Below, in pieces: positions 52,569 through 64,000 of a stretch of 64,000 nucleotides of DNA. Made by a program: the position numbers and the translations under genes. The notes below the pieces were generated by a model, which had not been told where the DNA came from, made no database searches, and saw nothing but the letters and a program-made list of their open reading frames with translations. Within the stretch, counting starts at the first letter, position 1, and each line of letters begins with the position of its first letter. Source of the DNA: Valencia hispanica (taxonomy: Eukaryota; Chordata; Actinopteri; Cyprinodontiformes; Valenciidae); assembly GCA_963556495.2 (NCBI GenBank), contig OY747710.1, positions 23,935,500 through 23,999,499 of the forward strand, read 5' to 3'.

Positions 52569-53599
52569 AGATCGTGGGGCAGGGCTGGGGCGCTGGGATG
52601 TTGGCAGTGGGAATTGGCCTAGGGTGGTAGTGGCGCGTGGCGTCCGGCCGCAGGGTCCCCTCATCGGCCGGTCCCTTGTCAGGTCCCTGCTGGGGGGTGA
52701 GGCGCCCCTGGGCCCCGGCTCTCCCGGTCCATTGACCGGCCTGCCCTGGCGGACCCGGTTGCCGGCGGGGCCCGTGGGCTCGTCACTGCTGCCCCCCGGG
52801 CCCCTGCATCGTAGCTGTTGGACGTTCCCCTGGGGTTCTCCTCCACTCCTCTATTGGGGGATGCGGTTGGCCCCGCGCTGGTCCGCCTGGGGCTCTGGGG
52901 GTCCTTTGGACGTCTTGGCTCCGATCTCCTTCATATCTGCATCGATTCCTGGGAGACGGATTGATGCCTGCTCACACCAGCTATCGAACACTCTTATGGA
53001 GAAACCGTATATGCACCAGCATGCTAACACACACACATAGATGTGGGGCCTCCGGTGTTTACAGATATATATTTGGGCTGAGGTTATCATTACTAGAGCT
53101 TGATTAATCGGTACCATGAGTTTTTCTGTTGTTGTATTTTTATATCCATTTTTGTGTGATGTGGTTGTGTAGTTCTTAGTTCACAATGTTTGTTTTGTTT
53201 TGTCGATGTTCCTTTTTTGTTTTTTTGTTTTTCCCCCTCTCTCTGCCGTCCTGTGGGTATGGAGGCAGACTTCGATGATTTCCTGTGTTTTCTTTGTTCC
53301 CCTTCCTCTCTTGTATTTTCAACTCACCCTCTCTCGACTTTTTGTTTCCTACCTCCCTTCTTCATCTTCTTTCTTTCTTCCCCTTTATTTTCCATCTCCG
53401 TGTCCATAACATCAGAAAATAAAACCCACAGCAATTCATAATAAAGATTTTTCACACATATATATGAAGTGGAGTACTATAGCAAAAGCTGTACTGCTCC
53501 GCTTGGGAAAGTAAATCTGTTGGGCTTCTACTTGGTACTCAGACACCAATTCTGAGCTCCACACTGCCAAACAGGACATGTTTAAAAAAAACTAAAAAA
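52569..53599 (+). mobile_element. 5'-truncated L1/Tx1-type LINE insertion (3' UTR only)
   Basis: Target duplication aagttggtcgc lies at 52558-52568 and 53600-53610, with an A-rich tail (53584-53600) before the right copy. The body aligns with 17935-18946 of the long LINE at high identity by eye, including ctatcgaacactcttatgg and the terminal acaccaattctgagctcc. No ORF is retained. Open frames here are not genes. Confidence 0.93.
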
Positions 53600-53610
53600 A
53601 AGTTGGTCGC

Positions 53611-56600
53611 CAATCTCTTTGTTTCAGTAGAAGCTCTTCATGCAAGCAACACGGCTCACTGCCCTGGGCAGGACTGCCTGGGGGCATCCAGATGAGAATT
53701 TTAATTCCTTATCTGCAGGTTCACCCATTGTAGAGTGGTTGCTGGCCTTTGTTTTAGACATTTTATGCACTGTCTGAAAATATTCTCACTGAAGAGAAGT
53801 TTGTATTAATTGCAGGCTTAGCACCAGAATAAAAGGCTATTTTTGTTTCTTACCAAATCTGACATGCTTTTCAAAATCTTTAAACTGGTATTGTGGAAGA
53901 AAATGTAATGTTAAGAATGATCTGTTCTGTGTAGTTCACATCCTGATAGTTACTATGTGTCTTTTCCTTATGATATGGTGACCAATCTGATTATATGACA
54001 CTGTATAAATTTAGGTCAGGACAAACCTGCTGATTCAGACTCTTAAAGCTTGGGTTGGCATGGCAACTGTCATTTACGTCTAAGAACGTTCTGACATACA
54101 TTGATTATGCTTCTATATCAAATCTTCTACGCCTATGAGTCAAATGTCTACCGACTGAGAAATGTTTGTCTGTGATATATCGATAGGATCAGCATAACTG
54201 AACCTATGTAATCCTGTGTCTTGTTTTGGAAGGCAGGTCAGTATTGCATATTAAAGAATTTCGATAACACTGGTCATACTTGTAAGTGACTTAAGTAATT
54301 TTATTTATATGTACTCTTTGTCTACTGTAATTAAACTTGGTTATGCTATTTGAATAAATATTATCTACCAAAAGCAGGTCATGTAGAGCCATAATTTGTC
54401 ACAATTTAAGCAAATCTGATTGACAAATATCAATAAATAGAAAAACAAGAGCCCATCTTTTCAAGCAGTGGATCAATGCAGCTTTAATGTACTACTCTTC
54501 TAACTTCCTGTGGTAGCTAACTGTGCTGCAGTGCTAAAATTAGCTATTTATTAAACAGAAACAACAATAAATGAATTATTTTCACCTGGTATTTTTATGT
54601 TGTATTCCTCTACAAAACTGCTTCAACAGATACACTTAGGATTTCTGCTCATTAAATGTCTTCTGCCGACCCCCAAAAGAGGGTCTGCAGCTCTTGCTCC
54701 TCCTTACTTCCTGCTGCTAGTGTTGTGACATTTTATTCCTGAAGCTATCTGTGCCAAAGTGCTAACTCTACATTTCATTTAAAAAGAACCAACAACTGGA
54801 GTGCTGTACTTGGTTTTGTATGTTTGCTCTTAAGTTGCTATATCCTTCTGTCACCACAAGGAGGGGCCGTAAGTATTATGTGTTCAGCACCCCAAGCTTC
54901 TAGTTAGTTTTGCCCTACTTCATAATTTAATTAGGAGAACATACCCAAAACAAATCACTGTTGTGTAACCTTGCAATATGTGACCCACTAAAAACCAGAA
55001 TAACAGATTTGGAGCATTTCATGGAATGTAAAAGGCTGGGCTTAGGCTTGAGCTAAGACAAGCCACTTCAGACGTGTTTGTTCTGGAGGCAGTCTTGCAC
55101 TCCGACCCATCGGAGAGGTGTTGCACAACCAATGAAGTGACTCAAGAAGCTGACATTGACAGGAGTGAGCCACATCTTTCTGGGCGATTTCTAGCACTCG
55201 CATCACACATTGCAGCTGTTCATTCACAAACCATGCAGGCTTTTCTGTGTGGGACCTACATTGCTACTATGACTACAATTATTCATAGCTCCTTTTATAC
55301 CGCAGCCAGTCTCTCCTCCCTCTTACACCTCCTCTCGCCTCCCTCTCATCATTCCCTGTAGAGATGGCACTACCTCACTCCAACTACTCACCATGGCAAC
55401 ATGATAATCCCTGAGCAGAAATATTCTCACTGCCTTTCTCTCTTTTTTAGAAACATAGAGAAAAAGGAACAACATGTTCACACACACTCACTCACACATG
55501 AGTGCACAGAGTTGCGCTTGCACAGTCATGCACACGCTCCGTTAGAGATGCTTTTGCAACCCAGCACACTGGTGTTAACTGGTTAGACACATACCACAAG
55601 TAATACTTGTTAAATATTCTTGCTGTCTCTTCATCTGTGTGTGTTGGTGAGGGTTGAAACACCATTCATGAGACAGTAAAAAATTCTGGATGTGTGCGCA
55701 CTCAGCTTTGATAGTGTTGGTTGAACGTGAACCTGACAACCTTAGCATAACTATTTTGCTGAAACACATTTTCAGAAAATGCCTCTTTGGTACATTTGCA
55801 CATTTAATTGGTTAACCTACTCAGTCTTTACATTACACAAATTACCCAAAAAACAGTTCAAAACCAAAACTTTAGATTTATATCTAGATTAAAAACTAAA
55901 TCTTACTTTCAGTCTCAAAATGATTCAACCCACCTGAAGAGAGATTTCCTTAAAGCACATAATTGTTAATCCAGTGTTGTCCCAGGCACACACCAGATGC
56001 TACCATTCAAGGGCTTCATTAGTTTAATCAAGTTGATATAGAATGGATTGGACTGATGACAGGGATGTTTCATTGCATCTTAGAAATACAGCTAAATCAA
56101 GAAAATTGTCCAAAGAGTTCACTGTCTTGCAGAAACAAAGATACACATACTAAGAGATAGCACAGGCTGAAAGTATTGCTTGCAAGTCAATCACCTGGAT
56201 GTGGCAGAAAGAGAACGTTCTCAAAGGCCACAATCAGATTCCTGAGCGGGCAGTTCATAAAACAATAAAAAAAAAAACACCACAAATAATGACTGCAACA
56301 CTTTGGAGCTGCAGCGACTGAGGTTGCATTTTTACAGTTGGGAACACGCTAAAAACAGAGCGATCCACTCCTGACCTCCAGGAAGTTCAGAGGAGGAGGA
56401 ATAGCTTCTTATGTGATGCATGCATGAAGGTGAGTCACATAACAGACGGTCCAACATAAAGTACAGAGGCTCTGAGATGCAGAAACTTTATTAAACAAAA
56501 CACAGGATCACAAAGACAATAACAAAATGAGAAAAGAACAAAATAAATTGAGAAAACAAAACAATACATGATAGAAATTCAATAACATGGTATCATCACA

Positions 56601-57354
56601 TGAGTATAAAGTTGCAGTTACACTTGCCAAAACACTCTTTCTGACTGTGTTCTGCAGTTTTATGAGAACTCCTTAGTTACACTCACTCTAATAATCTAAT
56701 CAATAATGCTTGTTATTCTGACAGACAAAGAGACTGGAAAGGGAGTTTCAGGGCAGATCAATAGGCTCATTCACAAGCCAGGATACCTGTACATACTCTA
56801 ATCAGGCATATTGATCTTGCAGATAGGGCCTAACTTGATATAAGCAAGCAAATTAATTATGTTATCACCCTTTTTAGAGCATCCCATGAGGATATTACAC
56901 AAATCTTACAGTGTCTATATACTTAATTTAGTTTGATGTAGAGGTTTGTGTGCATCATCAGGGATGTCAGATAATGGTAGATTTTCTGTGAAGATACAGA
57001 CAAAACAATGAGTCTGATGCAACAGTGTAAAACAAATTGATCACCTTTCTGTTCAGGTTCAATGGAGATAAAGAGTGCAAGGTCACTGATTTAAGTTTTG
57101 GCAATTTTGTAAAAGTCATCACTACAGTAGGCTTCAACCAATTTAAGTGTCTGACATTGACCACTAGGTGGTGTATTAAGGCAGTAAACCCTAGGAGGCA
57201 CACAAGATGACTTGTAAAGCAGCATATCCTCAAGTTTATGCACACATTTATTAAAAGGTTTTCTTGAGTGTCTGTGTGTATGCATGTCTGTGGAGAGTCA
57301 TGTGCAGTGGCCCCTGAATGTGTTTCCTTAGATTGTCCTTATACTTTTCATGTT
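53611..57354. other. Intergenic region between chrnb2 and she, including the she 3' UTR
   Basis: No further gene was recognised. A candidate she polyadenylation signal AATAAA (minus strand) lies at 57252-57247, about 100 bases after the she stop, with a TGTG-rich stretch just beyond it. The true 3' end is unknown. Confidence 0.5.

Positions 57355-64000
<6,646 letters not shown>

Noticed and set aside
52543..53040. 165-codon plus-strand frame
   Set aside because: It starts outside and runs through the 3' UTR fragment of the truncated LINE, so it is not a gene.
55042..55361. Overlapping short frames between the two genes
   Set aside because: There are no family features, and frames on opposite strands overlap the same bases, as expected by chance.

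Overview
The window is vertebrate genomic DNA, most likely from a teleost fish. It has large introns with consensus GT/AG splice sites. It is crowded with repeats typical of fish: Tc1/mariner, hAT, Rex3/RTE, L2/Rex1-like and L1/Tx1-like elements. No prokaryotic or viral gene was recognised. I do not name a species.

Two host genes are supported, both on the minus strand. The first is chrnb2, the neuronal nicotinic acetylcholine receptor subunit beta-2. Five coding exons lie at 48578-48512, 26668-26523, 22892-22848, 21807-21698 and 8153-7025. Their phases join cleanly into exactly 499 codons, running from the signal peptide through transmembrane segments M1-M3 and the M3-M4 loop. The last exon (M4 and C-terminus) was not found and should lie beyond the left edge. 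A GC-rich candidate promoter lies at about 48579-48960.

The second gene is she, an SH2-domain adaptor. Its last four exons lie at 63515-63261, 63034-62698, 60599-60480 and 57547-57355, and its 5' exon(s) lie beyond the right edge. SHE and CHRNB2 are also close neighbours on human chromosome 1q21.3, so the pairing looks like conserved microsynteny and supports both identifications.

Most of the rest is mobile DNA, often nested. 329-1933 is a Tc1-like transposon with an open 339-residue transposase and TA duplications. 8554-18965 is an L1/Tx1-type LINE with a 16-bp target-site duplication and poly-A, and a 3 kb Rex3 element (11175-14171, own 13-bp duplication) is inserted in its ORF2. A 5'-truncated relative of that LINE, 3' UTR only, lies at 52569-53599. 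Intron 1 of chrnb2 (26669-48511) holds decayed Tc1 and LINE copies, including a Tc1 split by a LINE and by a small hAT-like element. A hAT-like element sits in a Tc1 fossil about 1.4 kb upstream of the chrnb2 start. A 1.7 kb hAT-like element with 8-bp duplications lies in the intron that splits the she SH2 domain.

No convincingly new biological system was seen. The most informative points are the datable nested insertions, the possibly young Tc1 copy, the very G-rich 3' UTR of the LINE, and the long glycine-rich cytoplasmic loop of this chrnb2. Boundaries of old repeats are approximate.
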